A stretch of DNA of 28,304 nt from contig JBBIGV010000044.1 of assembly GCA_037447335.1 (NCBI GenBank), positions 1 through 28,304 of the forward strand, written 5' to 3'. Source of the stretch: JBBIGV01 sp037447335 (GTDB lineage: Bacteria > Bacteroidota > Ignavibacteria > Ignavibacteriales > Ignavibacteriaceae). Under the pieces are notes generated by a model. The model was given only the letters and a program-made list of their open reading frames with translations. It made no database searches and was not told the origin of the DNA. Both the position numbers and the translations under genes were made by a program. This document shows, one piece after another, positions 6,886 through 14,404 of the stretch. The first letter of the stretch is position 1; each line of letters opens with the position of its first letter.

Positions 6886-7469
6886 ATGATCGCTGTGATT
6901 GATCTTGGCGAGGAGCATATTTCACATCTTGCCGAAGCACTTAAAAAACTCTTAGGGGATTTTAGAATAACTACAAATGAAATTGAGATTTGTAAGGCAG
7001 ATAAAGTAATCCTTGCCGGATATGGCGAGGCTTCTTACGGAATAAAGCAGCTCCATTTACTAAATCTGTTTTCAGTTATAAGGATGATAAAAAAGCCTAT
7101 GCTGGGCATTGGGCTTGGTATGCATCTTATGGCGCATTACTCGGCTGAAGGGAATGTCTCCTGTCTGGGCTTCTTTCCCGGCTCTACCGAAAAGTTTAAC
7201 GGGTCATCTTCTGAACCAAGGCATAGCGGGAAGGACAAAATCACGATCGTTTCAGACAGCATACTGTTGAATGGTGTCAAAGCATCAGATTCTTTTCTCT
7301 TCGATCATGGATATTATCTGCCCGTTAATGGATATACCTCTTCGGAATCGGTTAACGGAAAAAATTTTCAGCTTCCGCAGAAAAAGGAAACAGTTATGCC
7401 GTACAGTTTCATCCCGAAAAATCCGGTGAACCCGGCTTAAGAATTCTTCAAAACTTTATTGATTTATGA
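6886..7469 (+). pseudogene. hisH: HisH-like glutaminase subunit, frameshifted and lacking catalytic Cys
   Basis: HisH is the glutamine amidotransferase half of imidazole glycerol phosphate synthase and feeds ammonia to HisF. Zero frame runs 6886-7440 (184 residues) and ends in an unrelated tail. A -1 shift at the A6/T4 run (7359-7368) restores the family ending SYAVQFHPEKSG and LRILQNFIDL, with stop TGA at 7467-7469. That stop overlaps the hisA start as ATGA, so the restored frame is the true one. Separately, the nucleophile motif GICLGMQ reads GIGLGMH, with Gly76 (codon GGG) in place of Cys, and the oxyanion segment PGVGAFG reads AGYGEASYG. The gene is therefore both frameshifted and glutaminase-deficient by sequence. 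The frameshift could be a sequencing error; the Cys loss probably is not. Confidence 0.8.
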
Positions 7470-8185
7470 TAATTATACCTGCCATAGACATATATCAGCA
7501 GAAGCTCGTAAAACTTTCCAAAGAAGGCTTAGGCAGCGTAACATTTTACAGGCGAACGCCATTGTTTCAGGCACAAGCTTTCGAAGAAGCAGGCTTCAGG
7601 CTGATACACGTTGTGGATATGCTTGCACAAAAAACAGGTAAGTTCACGGTTTCTGATTCTATAAAAGAATTTAAAGAAAATACTAATCTTCAAATTCAGT
7701 TGGGAGCCGGTATTCATGACACAAAATCTGCGCATGAAGTTTATTCCACAGGTGTTGATTATGCTGTTATAGGAAAATTTTCCGTTACCGATAAAACTGA
7801 ATTTGAACTTGTCATAAAGAATTTTAGACCGGAAAAAATAATTGCAGATATAGAATTCTCGAATAACAAGATCATCATTAATGATCATGATATTGAACCC
7901 CCCGATGTTAAATCACATATTGAATATTGTCTCTCTCTCGGAATCATTAAGATTATCTGCACAGATTATTCCCCGGAAAAAGAATCAGTAACGGATAAAA
8001 TTCCGTTTTACAAATCTTTAGTGAGCAGCTTCCCTGAACTTGAACTCATCATCTCAGGCGGTATAAGCAATATTGATGAAGTAAAACAATTTGCAGAGTT
8101 GAATCCGTATGCTGTTATAATCGGAAGGGCGCTTCACGAAGGCTGGATTGATATTAAAGATGCTGCGGCTTATACGGGCAGTTAG
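7466..8185 (+). CDS. hisA: Divergent HisA-type isomerase (ProFAR isomerase)
   Basis: 239 residues, a (beta/alpha)8 barrel of normal HisA length. HisA converts ProFAR to PRFAR in histidine synthesis. The opening MIIIPAIDIY supplies the first catalytic Asp (D8), and IIADIEFSNNK supplies the second (D128), followed by T166-D167. FRLIHVVDM and LIISGGISNIDEV match the family strands. Several phosphate-loop residues differ: QLGAGIHD in place of GGGIR, and TDYSPEKESV in place of TDIxxDGTxxG. It may thus be a weakened or diverged enzyme. It overlaps hisH by ATGA and precedes hisIE by 63 bp. HisF, expected in this position, is absent from the window. Confidence 0.75.
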   Translation: MIIIPAIDIYQQKLVKLSKEGLGSVTFYRRTPLFQAQAFEEAGFRLIHVVDMLAQKTGKFTVSDSIKEFKENTNLQIQLGAGIHDTKSAHEVYSTGVDYAVIGKFSVTDKTEFELVIKNFRPEKIIADIEFSNNKIIINDHDIEPPDVKSHIEYCLSLGIIKIICTDYSPEKESVTDKIPFYKSLVSSFPELELIISGGISNIDEVKQFAELNPYAVIIGRALHEGWIDIKDAAAYTGS

Positions 8186-8248
8186 TATTTAAAATCTTAT
8201 GGTTGTATATAGCTTTATTTCTGAACCCACAAAAAAACAGAGAGAGTT

Positions 8249-8917
8249 ATGTTGTTCAAATCAAAAAACAATTTCAAGATTGATGAACTGAAGTTCGATA
8301 AGATGAACGGTGTTCTGCCGGTGGCAGTAGTCGATCATCGTAATAATAACCTGCTGATGCTTTCTTTCATGAACAGGGAAGCTCTTGAAAAAACAATGGT
8401 TAAACGCGTTGCAACTTTTTACAGCCGAACTCAAAAAAGTCTGTGGACAAAAGGAAGTGTATCCGGTGAATACCTGAATGTTGTTGAAATAAAACATGAC
8501 TGTGATAAGGATGCTTTGCTGCTTTCGGTAATACCCAAAGGAAATGCCTGCCATAAAGGAACTTATTCATGTTTTGGTGATGAGGTAATCACTACCTCAA
8601 ATTACCTTTATGATCTGTTCACACTTGTTAAAAGCAGAAAACTGGAAATGCCCGAAGGTTCATATACCACGCATTTATTTAAAAGCGGTAAAGATAAAAT
8701 AGTTAAACGATTCGGGGAGAAATCAATTAATACTCTGCTTGCCGTAAATGACGGGAAAAAAGAAAAGATAATTGATGAAGTTTCCGATATGATCTATCAT
8801 TTGTTTGTTATGCTTGCCAGTGAAAAAATTGAACTCAGTGAAATTGTAAATCATCTGGAAAAAACACACAAGCAGATGAAAGATAAGTCTGATCCCGAAG
8901 CAAAAAATACTGATTAA
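8249..8917 (+). CDS. hisIE: Bifunctional PR-AMP cyclohydrolase / PR-ATP pyrophosphatase
   Basis: 222 residues, the usual size for fused HisIE, which carries out the second and third steps of histidine synthesis. The HisI part (about 12-118) shows LMLSFMNREALEKT, FYSRTQKSLWTKG, VVEIKHDCDKDALLLSV and GNACHKGTYSCF, including the D-C-D and C-H/C metal residues. The HisE part (about 125-215) shows a MazG-like helical pattern with PEGSYTTHLF, KRFGEKSIN and DEVSDMIYHLFVML. It is clearly intact. ATG at 8249 has GAGAGAG upstream. Its stop overlaps the convergent acetyl-CoA-synthetase-like gene by 4 bp. Confidence 0.88.
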   Translation: MLFKSKNNFKIDELKFDKMNGVLPVAVVDHRNNNLLMLSFMNREALEKTMVKRVATFYSRTQKSLWTKGSVSGEYLNVVEIKHDCDKDALLLSVIPKGNACHKGTYSCFGDEVITTSNYLYDLFTLVKSRKLEMPEGSYTTHLFKSGKDKIVKRFGEKSINTLLAVNDGKKEKIIDEVSDMIYHLFVMLASEKIELSEIVNHLEKTHKQMKDKSDPEAKNTD

Positions 8918-10920
8918 ACTTTAGCCGTCAGACTGAGATGATGAATAATAAGTTCTTCTCTCATTTTTTCTAAATAAGTAATTTCATCGCCAGCGGGTTC
9001 TTCTTCGTTTAATGTAATTGCAAGCAGTTGTTTTATATCCGGTATTCTGATTTTCATCGCACCTGATGCAGTATCAAGCAAAATTTCTTTTGAGGGAATT
9101 GCATCAATAAACTTTACTTCATCCGGTTTTGCAATAGCCCCTATCTCGTTCATAACAAAATCTCTTAGCTCTTCTTTAAGAAGCATTGATTCATTCTGTT
9201 TATCGTGTAAAACAACAAATGCAGATAATCCATATCCTTTAATTTTATCAGGTCTGGCTATAACTATTGCTTCAGCCGATGCAGGATGAGATTTTAATAC
9301 TTTCGCAATTTCATTCAGACTAATGCGATGCCCGGCAATCTTAGCGGTCCGGTCAGACCTCCCGGATATTCTTAAACCGCGGTTTTGATATTGTGCTATC
9401 TCATTAATGAAGAACCTGTTTTTAAACAAACGGATTGGACTGCTGCTGTTATTAAATTCTTCTGAAAAAAAATAATCTGACATTGAAGGCAGAGAATTAT
9501 TCAGAACAAGGCAGCCATAACCCTCATCCTTTACAGGTTTTGATTGAAGGTTCAGGATTTCACAATCAACAGCCGGAAGAGGTTTAAGAAAATTATCTTT
9601 GCATTCTTTTAAGTTTGTTGCTGAGGATGCAAACAGCACAGAACCTGCTTCTGTCTGGTACCAGCAGTCAATAAGTTTTGATTTACCATTGCCGATATTC
9701 TTGTAGTACCATTGTTTCAGTTCGGTTGTGAGCGGCTCGCCGATAGAGGCAATTATTCTCAGGCTTGAAAGATCATGCCTGTTAAGCCAGTTCATTCCCC
9801 AGTCATTACTTGCTCTTAAAAAAGTCGGGATAGTGCAAAATACATTCACCTTATACTTTGAGATGATATTCCAGTATCTGTCAGGGGCAGGATGATTCGG
9901 AACGCCTTCATAAATAACCGAAGTAATTCCATTAAGCAATGGCGCATAAACAGAGAAAGTTAAACCGCTCAGCCAGGCAGTATCAACAGTGCACCATGAA
10001 ATATCATTGTCTTTAAAATCAAAAATCAGTTTTGACGAAAGAAGAGTTTGAATCATTATGCCGGATGTATTGTGCCGGATCATAACCGGTTCATCATTGC
10101 CCGTGCTTATGAAACAAAGCGACAATGGATGATCAGCTTCAAGCTCTTCAGCATCGCAGGTATCGGAAGCAGCAGACATTAATTCGTTCCAGTAAAAATC
10201 TCTGCCGGCATGCATTTCAACCTGATGACCGGGGATTCTTCTGATGACAAATATTTTTTTTATCCAGTCAAAGCCTTCGGCGGCAGCGTCAAGGTTTTCT
10301 TTTAATGGAATTATCTGCCCGCGTCTGACAGCAGCATCAGCAGTAATAATAATATTAGGTTTGCTGTGTTCAATTCTCTTCCTTGTTGCGCCTTTGCCGT
10401 AACCTGCAAAAACTATGGAATGAATTGCGCCAATTCTTGCACAGGCAAGCACGGAAATTATTAGTGCAGGGATCATTCCCATGTAGATCATCACCACATC
10501 GCCTTTTTTAACTCCTGAGTTTTTCAGGACATTCGCAAACTGCTCTACCTTGCTTAATAATATCTGGTATGTAAATATTTCACTCTCACCGTTTTCTCCT
10601 TCCCATATAATTGCTGCTTTGTTTCTGGCAGAACTGTTAACGTGCCTGTCAAGGCAGTTGAATGATAAATTGGTTTTACCTCCGCTAAACCATTTAGCAT
10701 AAAGAGACTTTCCTTCTTTAATTTTTTTCCATGGTTTGAACCACACTAGCTCACGGGAAATGATCTGGTATAGTAGTGAAGAATTTTGAGCAAGCAGGGA
10801 ATAGTAATCTTCATATTTCTCAGTGGTATTTAAAGCAGATGGGAAATTGTTCAATGCATTAAGAACTCTTTCCATTTCCTGCCCTGATGATTCAGATTTT
10901 TTACGTGGTTTTTCAGACAT
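8914..10920 (-). CDS. Acetyl-CoA-synthetase-like protein with degenerate active site
   Basis: 668 residues, aligning by eye with acetyl-CoA synthetase from the N-terminal cap to the C-terminal subdomain. It retains IHSIVFAGYG (about 166-175), SWCTVDTAWLSG (308-319), EGVPNHPAPDRYW, SIGEPLTTE, CWYQTEAGS (419-427) and SGRSDRTAKIAGHR (519-532). The ATP loop, normally TSGSTGKPKG, reads STGNDEPVMI (272-281). The C-terminal lysine motif, normally TRSGKIMRR, reads TASGAMKIR (617-625), so the adenylation lysine is missing. The ribose-binding Asp segment before GRxDD is also changed. Ordinary acyl-adenylate synthesis is therefore unlikely, although the frame is long and open, which suggests selection for some other role. 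A divergent promoter region separates it from the gene at 11102. Confidence 0.8.
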   Translation of the reverse strand: MSEKPRKKSESSGQEMERVLNALNNFPSALNTTEKYEDYYSLLAQNSSLLYQIISRELVWFKPWKKIKEGKSLYAKWFSGGKTNLSFNCLDRHVNSSARNKAAIIWEGENGESEIFTYQILLSKVEQFANVLKNSGVKKGDVVMIYMGMIPALIISVLACARIGAIHSIVFAGYGKGATRKRIEHSKPNIIITADAAVRRGQIIPLKENLDAAAEGFDWIKKIFVIRRIPGHQVEMHAGRDFYWNELMSAASDTCDAEELEADHPLSLCFISTGNDEPVMIRHNTSGIMIQTLLSSKLIFDFKDNDISWCTVDTAWLSGLTFSVYAPLLNGITSVIYEGVPNHPAPDRYWNIISKYKVNVFCTIPTFLRASNDWGMNWLNRHDLSSLRIIASIGEPLTTELKQWYYKNIGNGKSKLIDCWYQTEAGSVLFASSATNLKECKDNFLKPLPAVDCEILNLQSKPVKDEGYGCLVLNNSLPSMSDYFFSEEFNNSSSPIRLFKNRFFINEIAQYQNRGLRISGRSDRTAKIAGHRISLNEIAKVLKSHPASAEAIVIARPDKIKGYGLSAFVVLHDKQNESMLLKEELRDFVMNEIGAIAKPDEVKFIDAIPSKEILLDTASGAMKIRIPDIKQLLAITLNEEEPAGDEITYLEKMREELIIHHLSLTAKV

Positions 10921-11033
10921 TCTTTAATTTTGTTCTTTGGTGAATAGCTCGTGTAAGAACACTGACAGAATTTTCCTTAAAAAATAGATGATGGCATTTC
11001 TAAAATCAATCAGAAAGAGTAAGAAGAAATTGA

Positions 11034-11063
11034 TTGTATTAGCCTCACTAATTCATAAATTTG
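11034..11063 (+). promoter_or_regulatory. Bacteroidota-type promoter (TTG - 19 bp - TAAATTTG)
   Basis: TTG at 11034-11036 and TAAATTTG at 11056-11063 are separated by 19 bp, matching the -33/-7 promoter of Bacteroidota (TTG, TAnnTTTG). The box lies 38 bp upstream of the ATG at 11102 and would serve the outer-membrane protein gene, and perhaps the thioesterase behind it. Confidence 0.5.
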
Positions 11064-11101
11064 AAACCGGAAATAACTTCAATATTGCAGCATAATTAAT
11101 T

Positions 11102-11971
11102 ATGAAAATATCTTTTACAGCATCAATATTTTTTTTGGCTCTTAATATATCAGTAATCGCGCAAAGTGATTCAGAATTCAGCCTCTTTCCGGGCGGGTTG
11201 AACTTTATGCCGTTAAAAGCTAATCACCAGGAAGCAAGAATAGGCGTTTTATACATTACAGAAAACAGAAATCTTAAAGTTGACATTGGCAACACAATAG
11301 ACCTTTTTGTGTATGTAATACCATCCTCCGAGATCACTTTAACAGCGGGTATTGATTTCATGGCGTATGCACTCTCAACAAGTTTTGCGGGAAAGAGGCT
11401 ACAGATTGATGCCGTGGACGGATTTTTTGGCGGCAATATTTCTTTCAGAAAAGAATCCGATGATGGAAACATTTTAGCACGTTTCAGAATAATCCATAAC
11501 AGTGCGCATTTAGTTGACGGACACTGGGATTCAAATAATTCCAAATGGATTGATGATTATGAACCTATTCCTTTCACAAAAGATTTCGGTGAAATCGTTT
11601 TTGCTCACGAGTTAAATTTGAATTTTATATTTTTTAAATATTACGGCGGACTTTCTTATGCCTCGCTGGTAAGACCCTCATCTTTGAAAAGATGGAATTA
11701 TTTAACCGGCGCTGAGTTATCTTTTAAAAATTTATTCGGTAAATTTTTTGATAAGGATGAATATTTATTTACTGCCTTCCATATGGGAATTAATGGTGAA
11801 GAGGTTTATTCAGGCAGCTACCAGGTAATGTCAGGAGTTAAATTTGGTAAGTGGAACGGGAAAGGTTTAATACTTTATGCTGCTTACTATAACGGGTTTG
11901 ACGTTTTTAATTCTTATTACCAGAGACGGGTAAAGAGGTTTGGTATAGGCTTTTCGGTGGATTTTTTTTAA
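11102..11971 (+). CDS. Outer-membrane beta-barrel protein, DUF1207-like
   Basis: 289 residues with a signal peptide (MKISFTASIFFLALNISVIAQ). The mature part opens with FSLFPGGLNFMPLKANHQEARIG in two pieces, resembling the DUF1207 pattern (LFP, PPL.A.. .E), and continues with alternating aromatic strands such as LFVYVIPS, AHLVDGHWD, YYGGLSYA, LILYAAYYNGFD. The chain ends GIGFSVDFF, with the terminal Phe typical of outer-membrane barrels. Function is not known; DUF1207 members are usually annotated only as surface proteins. It has its own promoter and is followed after 14 bp by a thioesterase gene, so the two may be co-transcribed. Confidence 0.75.
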   Translation: MKISFTASIFFLALNISVIAQSDSEFSLFPGGLNFMPLKANHQEARIGVLYITENRNLKVDIGNTIDLFVYVIPSSEITLTAGIDFMAYALSTSFAGKRLQIDAVDGFFGGNISFRKESDDGNILARFRIIHNSAHLVDGHWDSNNSKWIDDYEPIPFTKDFGEIVFAHELNLNFIFFKYYGGLSYASLVRPSSLKRWNYLTGAELSFKNLFGKFFDKDEYLFTAFHMGINGEEVYSGSYQVMSGVKFGKWNGKGLILYAAYYNGFDVFNSYYQRRVKRFGIGFSVDFF

Positions 11972-11985
11972 CAATAGTAAATGCT

Positions 11986-12393
11986 ATGTATTCAATCTTC
12001 CAAACAGAAATAGTTGTTCGTCCGGATGATATTGATATGAACAATCATGTCCATAACTCAAAGTATCTTGATTACGTTATGGCTGCCCGATATGATCAGA
12101 TGATAAAAGATTATAAGATGTCAATGAGTGAATTTTACAAGCTCGGGTACAATTGGGTTGTCAGCTCGGTTTTTATAGATTATAAACGTGCGCTCGTGCC
12201 TGGTGATGTTGCAGTTGTTAAAACGCAGCTTGATTCTATTTACGGTGCACAATGCAAAGTCAATTTCCGGATTGAAATAAAACGCAGCGGCAAGATTGCA
12301 GCGCAGGGAAATTTTCTTTATACAATGATTTCAATTGATACAGGTAAACCGGTTAGGATTCCCCAGGAAATAATAGAGAAATACGCTATCTGA
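11986..12393 (+). CDS. Acyl-CoA thioesterase, hotdog fold (4HBT/YbgC type)
   Basis: 135 residues, the usual length of a single hotdog domain. The motif VVRPDDIDMNNHVHNSKYLDY (10-30, quoted in parts: RPDDIDMNNHV and NSKYLDY) contains the catalytic-type Asp before NNHV, and the long central helix follows. The second half forms the expected sheet (VVSSVFIDYKRALVPGD, AAQGNFLYTMISID). Such enzymes cleave acyl-CoA thioesters in the cytoplasm; chain preference cannot be told. The gene starts 14 bp after the outer-membrane protein gene, and a weak AATAG precedes the ATG. The family is certain; the substrate is not. Confidence 0.85.
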   Translation: MYSIFQTEIVVRPDDIDMNNHVHNSKYLDYVMAARYDQMIKDYKMSMSEFYKLGYNWVVSSVFIDYKRALVPGDVAVVKTQLDSIYGAQCKVNFRIEIKRSGKIAAQGNFLYTMISIDTGKPVRIPQEIIEKYAI

Positions 12394-12527
12394 TCCCCCT
12401 CATTTTTTAAACACATCAACACACAGACAAACACTCTCGCTGTTTCTTAATATAATTCCTGCCTTGTTATTCTTAAATATATTTTTAATTTCTTAAGAAC
12501 TTAAAATAATAAAGAGAATTACAAGTA

Positions 12528-13597
12528 ATGAAGGATTTTTTATATCACTCATATTTTGAGAATACTGTAATTGAATATATAACCGCACTCGGGATTTTTA
12601 TTATTGCGATAGCTGCAATACATATCTTTAAGACAATTATTCTATTCCGCCTGAAAAAATGGGCAGAACAAACGGAAACATCGGTTGATAATTTATTAAT
12701 TAAAGCGGTTGAAAAGACTCTCATTCCGCTGCTGTACCTCGCCTCACTCTTCCTGGCATTACAATATCTTACACTGCCGCAAAAGATAGACCGGTGGATA
12801 GAGATAATTGCGGCAATCCTGATCACATTTTTATTATTGCGAACTATTACATCAGCTTTAAAATTTTCGCTTGGTTCATACATGAAGAAAAGGGGATATG
12901 CTGAATCTAAATAAAAACAAATGAAAGAAATAACAACGCTGATAACGCTTGTTGTTTGGGGTATCGGTTTGATGTTTCTTTTGGATAATCTCGGCTTCAA
13001 AATTTCTGCTGTGATTGCCGGGCTTGGAATTGGCGGCATTGCAGTTGCACTTGCCGCTCAAACTATTCTCGGAGATCTTTTTAGTTATTTCGTGATTTTT
13101 TTTTCGACAGACCTTTTGAAATTGGTGACTTTATCATTATTGATAACAAGCTCGGAGTTGTTGAACACATAGGTATTAAAACTACAAGAATCAAAAGCCT
13201 GAGCGGAGAACAGCTCGTGTTTTCAAATACAGATCTGACTAACTCAAGAGTGCACAACTTTAAGAAGATGGAAAAAAGGAGAGTTGTTTTCAATATCGGA
13301 GTGGTTTATCAGACAAGCCTCAAACTATTAAAAGAAATTCCCTCAATCGTAAAAAAAATTATTGATGAGCAGGAAGGCGCTGATTTTGACCGCGGTCACT
13401 TTGCCGCTTATGGTGATTTCAGCCTGAACTTTGAGTTTGTTTATTATGTGGTTGGCGCAGATTATAACCGGTATATGGATATTCAGCAATATATCAATCT
13501 GAAAATTTTTGAAGAGTTTGAACAGCGCCGAATTGAGTTTGCCTATCCCACGCAAACATTGTTTGTAACAAAAACTGAAAAAAGCATTGCTGTATAA
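12528..13597 (+). pseudogene. MscS-family mechanosensitive channel, broken by a stop and a frameshift
   Basis: The 1070-bp stretch encodes a complete MscS-like channel of about 356 residues once two defects are bridged. Part one (12528-12911) has three membrane segments and ends MKKRGYAESK at an in-frame TAA (12912-12914). Part two continues in the same frame with TM3 (KISAVIAGLGIGGIAVALAAQ, ILGDLFSYFVIFF in pieces), the pore helix typical of MscS. A run of nine T (13096-13104) then shifts frame. Part three, after the shift, reads DRPFEIGDFIII, the start of the beta domain, and runs to 13597 (EKSIAV). The frameshift may be a sequence error in a homopolymer; the nonsense codon is a separate change. 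If real, the channel is lost. Confidence 0.8.
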
Positions 13598-13652
13598 AAA
13601 TTATTATCTGATAAATGACCTTGTAAGGAAGTATTATTATCGAAATAATTCT

Positions 13653-13660
13653 TATTTTTG
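13653..13660 (+). promoter_or_regulatory. Bacteroidota-type -7 box upstream of the nucleotidyltransferase
   Basis: TATTTTTG at 13653-13660 fits TAnnTTTG and lies 23 bp before the TTG start at 13684, allowing a short leader. No good -33 TTG is at the ideal distance. It is a plausible but unproven start site for the two-gene module 13684-14359. Confidence 0.35.
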
Positions 13661-13683
13661 AATAAACAATCGGACTCTAAACT

Positions 13684-14154
13684 TTGAACTATTATACCTC
13701 ATTCAATAAAGTTCTGGCAGCGCTTGAAAAACATGAAGTTGATTATATTCTTATAGGCGGTTATGCTGTTGCATTATATGGTGTGCCTCGCGCTACTAAT
13801 GATATTGATATTATTGTAAAGCCGGTTGAAGAGAATTTTGTTAAACTTAGAAATGCTCTATATGAAGTTTTTAATGATGAGGCAGTTGCCGATATAACAT
13901 TATCAGACAAGGAAGATTATCAGGTTACCAGATACGGAACACCCGAAGGATATGCTATAGACATAATGACTCAACTTGGTGAACTTTATAATTACTACAA
14001 TATTACTTTTCAGGAAGTTGAAATAGAAAAGATAACAGTCAGAATTGCTGACATTGATTCGCTGATAAAATTGAAAGAAAATACTTACAGGATTATTGAT
14101 AATGATGATATTTATTTTCTTAAAGAACTAAAGAAAAAAAATGCCGGTCTATAA
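13684..14154 (+). CDS. Nucleotidyltransferase (MNT/DUF6036-like), TTG start
   Basis: 156 residues. The Pol-beta-type nucleotidyltransferase signature is clear: IGGYAVALYGVPRATNDIDII, where the GG and the D-x-D pair (NDIDI, about residues 38-40) form the nucleotide and metal site. EGYAIDIM (about 93-100) supplies a third Asp. No ATG is available near the front, and TTG at 13684 starts at a natural N-terminus (NYYTSFNKVLAALEKHEVDY), so I take it as the start. Small stand-alone nucleotidyltransferases of this class often belong to toxin-antitoxin or abortive-infection pairs. Here the 3' end overlaps the next small gene by 14 bp, which supports a two-gene unit. Confidence 0.75.
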   Translation: MNYYTSFNKVLAALEKHEVDYILIGGYAVALYGVPRATNDIDIIVKPVEENFVKLRNALYEVFNDEAVADITLSDKEDYQVTRYGTPEGYAIDIMTQLGELYNYYNITFQEVEIEKITVRIADIDSLIKLKENTYRIIDNDDIYFLKELKKKNAGL

Positions 14155-14359
14155 ATACAAATCTTTTAATGAAGCAAGAGACGCTCTTATTGTTAACAAA
14201 CCTGATGAGCGTTATTACAGAATGCTTTCAGATTTTTATGAAACTTTTGGCAAATTATTTAACAAAAAGTTTCCGCATGGAGTATTTCGCTTTAAAACTT
14301 TTGAAGATGCCCGGAAACAAAAAGAAGATTGGATCTTGGACAGATTGAAAACGGAATAG
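14141..14359 (+). CDS. Small unknown protein coupled to the nucleotidyltransferase
   Basis: 72 residues, charged and without membrane segments. The first and last parts resemble each other in shape (YKSFNEARDAL at 6-16 and FRFKTFEDARKQKEDW at 49-64), giving an S/T-F-x-E/D-A-R pattern. The ATG lies inside the last codons of the nucleotidyltransferase (14-bp overlap, different frame), so translation is probably coupled. I do not recognise a named family. Position and size fit the partner of a nucleotidyltransferase module, possibly an antitoxin or regulator, but that is inference from context only. Confidence 0.65.
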   Translation: MPVYKYKSFNEARDALIVNKPDERYYRMLSDFYETFGKLFNKKFPHGVFRFKTFEDARKQKEDWILDRLKTE

Positions 14360-14404
14360 GTTACTATCAAAAAATCTTTCAACAAAATTACTGTTAAAAA
14401 ACAC

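Noticed and set aside
7459..7888. Short ORFs overlapping hisA in other frames
   Set aside because: Sequence composition is arbitrary and hisA covers the region with conserved motifs.
7466..8185. Reading the barrel protein as HisF, filling the gap in the operon
   Set aside because: The opening IIPAID and the overall pattern are HisA-like; HisF begins differently (RIIPCLDV) and its ammonia-channel residues are not seen.
12545..13061. Minus-strand ORFs across the mscS region
   Set aside because: The plus strand encodes recognisable MscS in all parts; the minus ORFs are its shadow and lack motifs.
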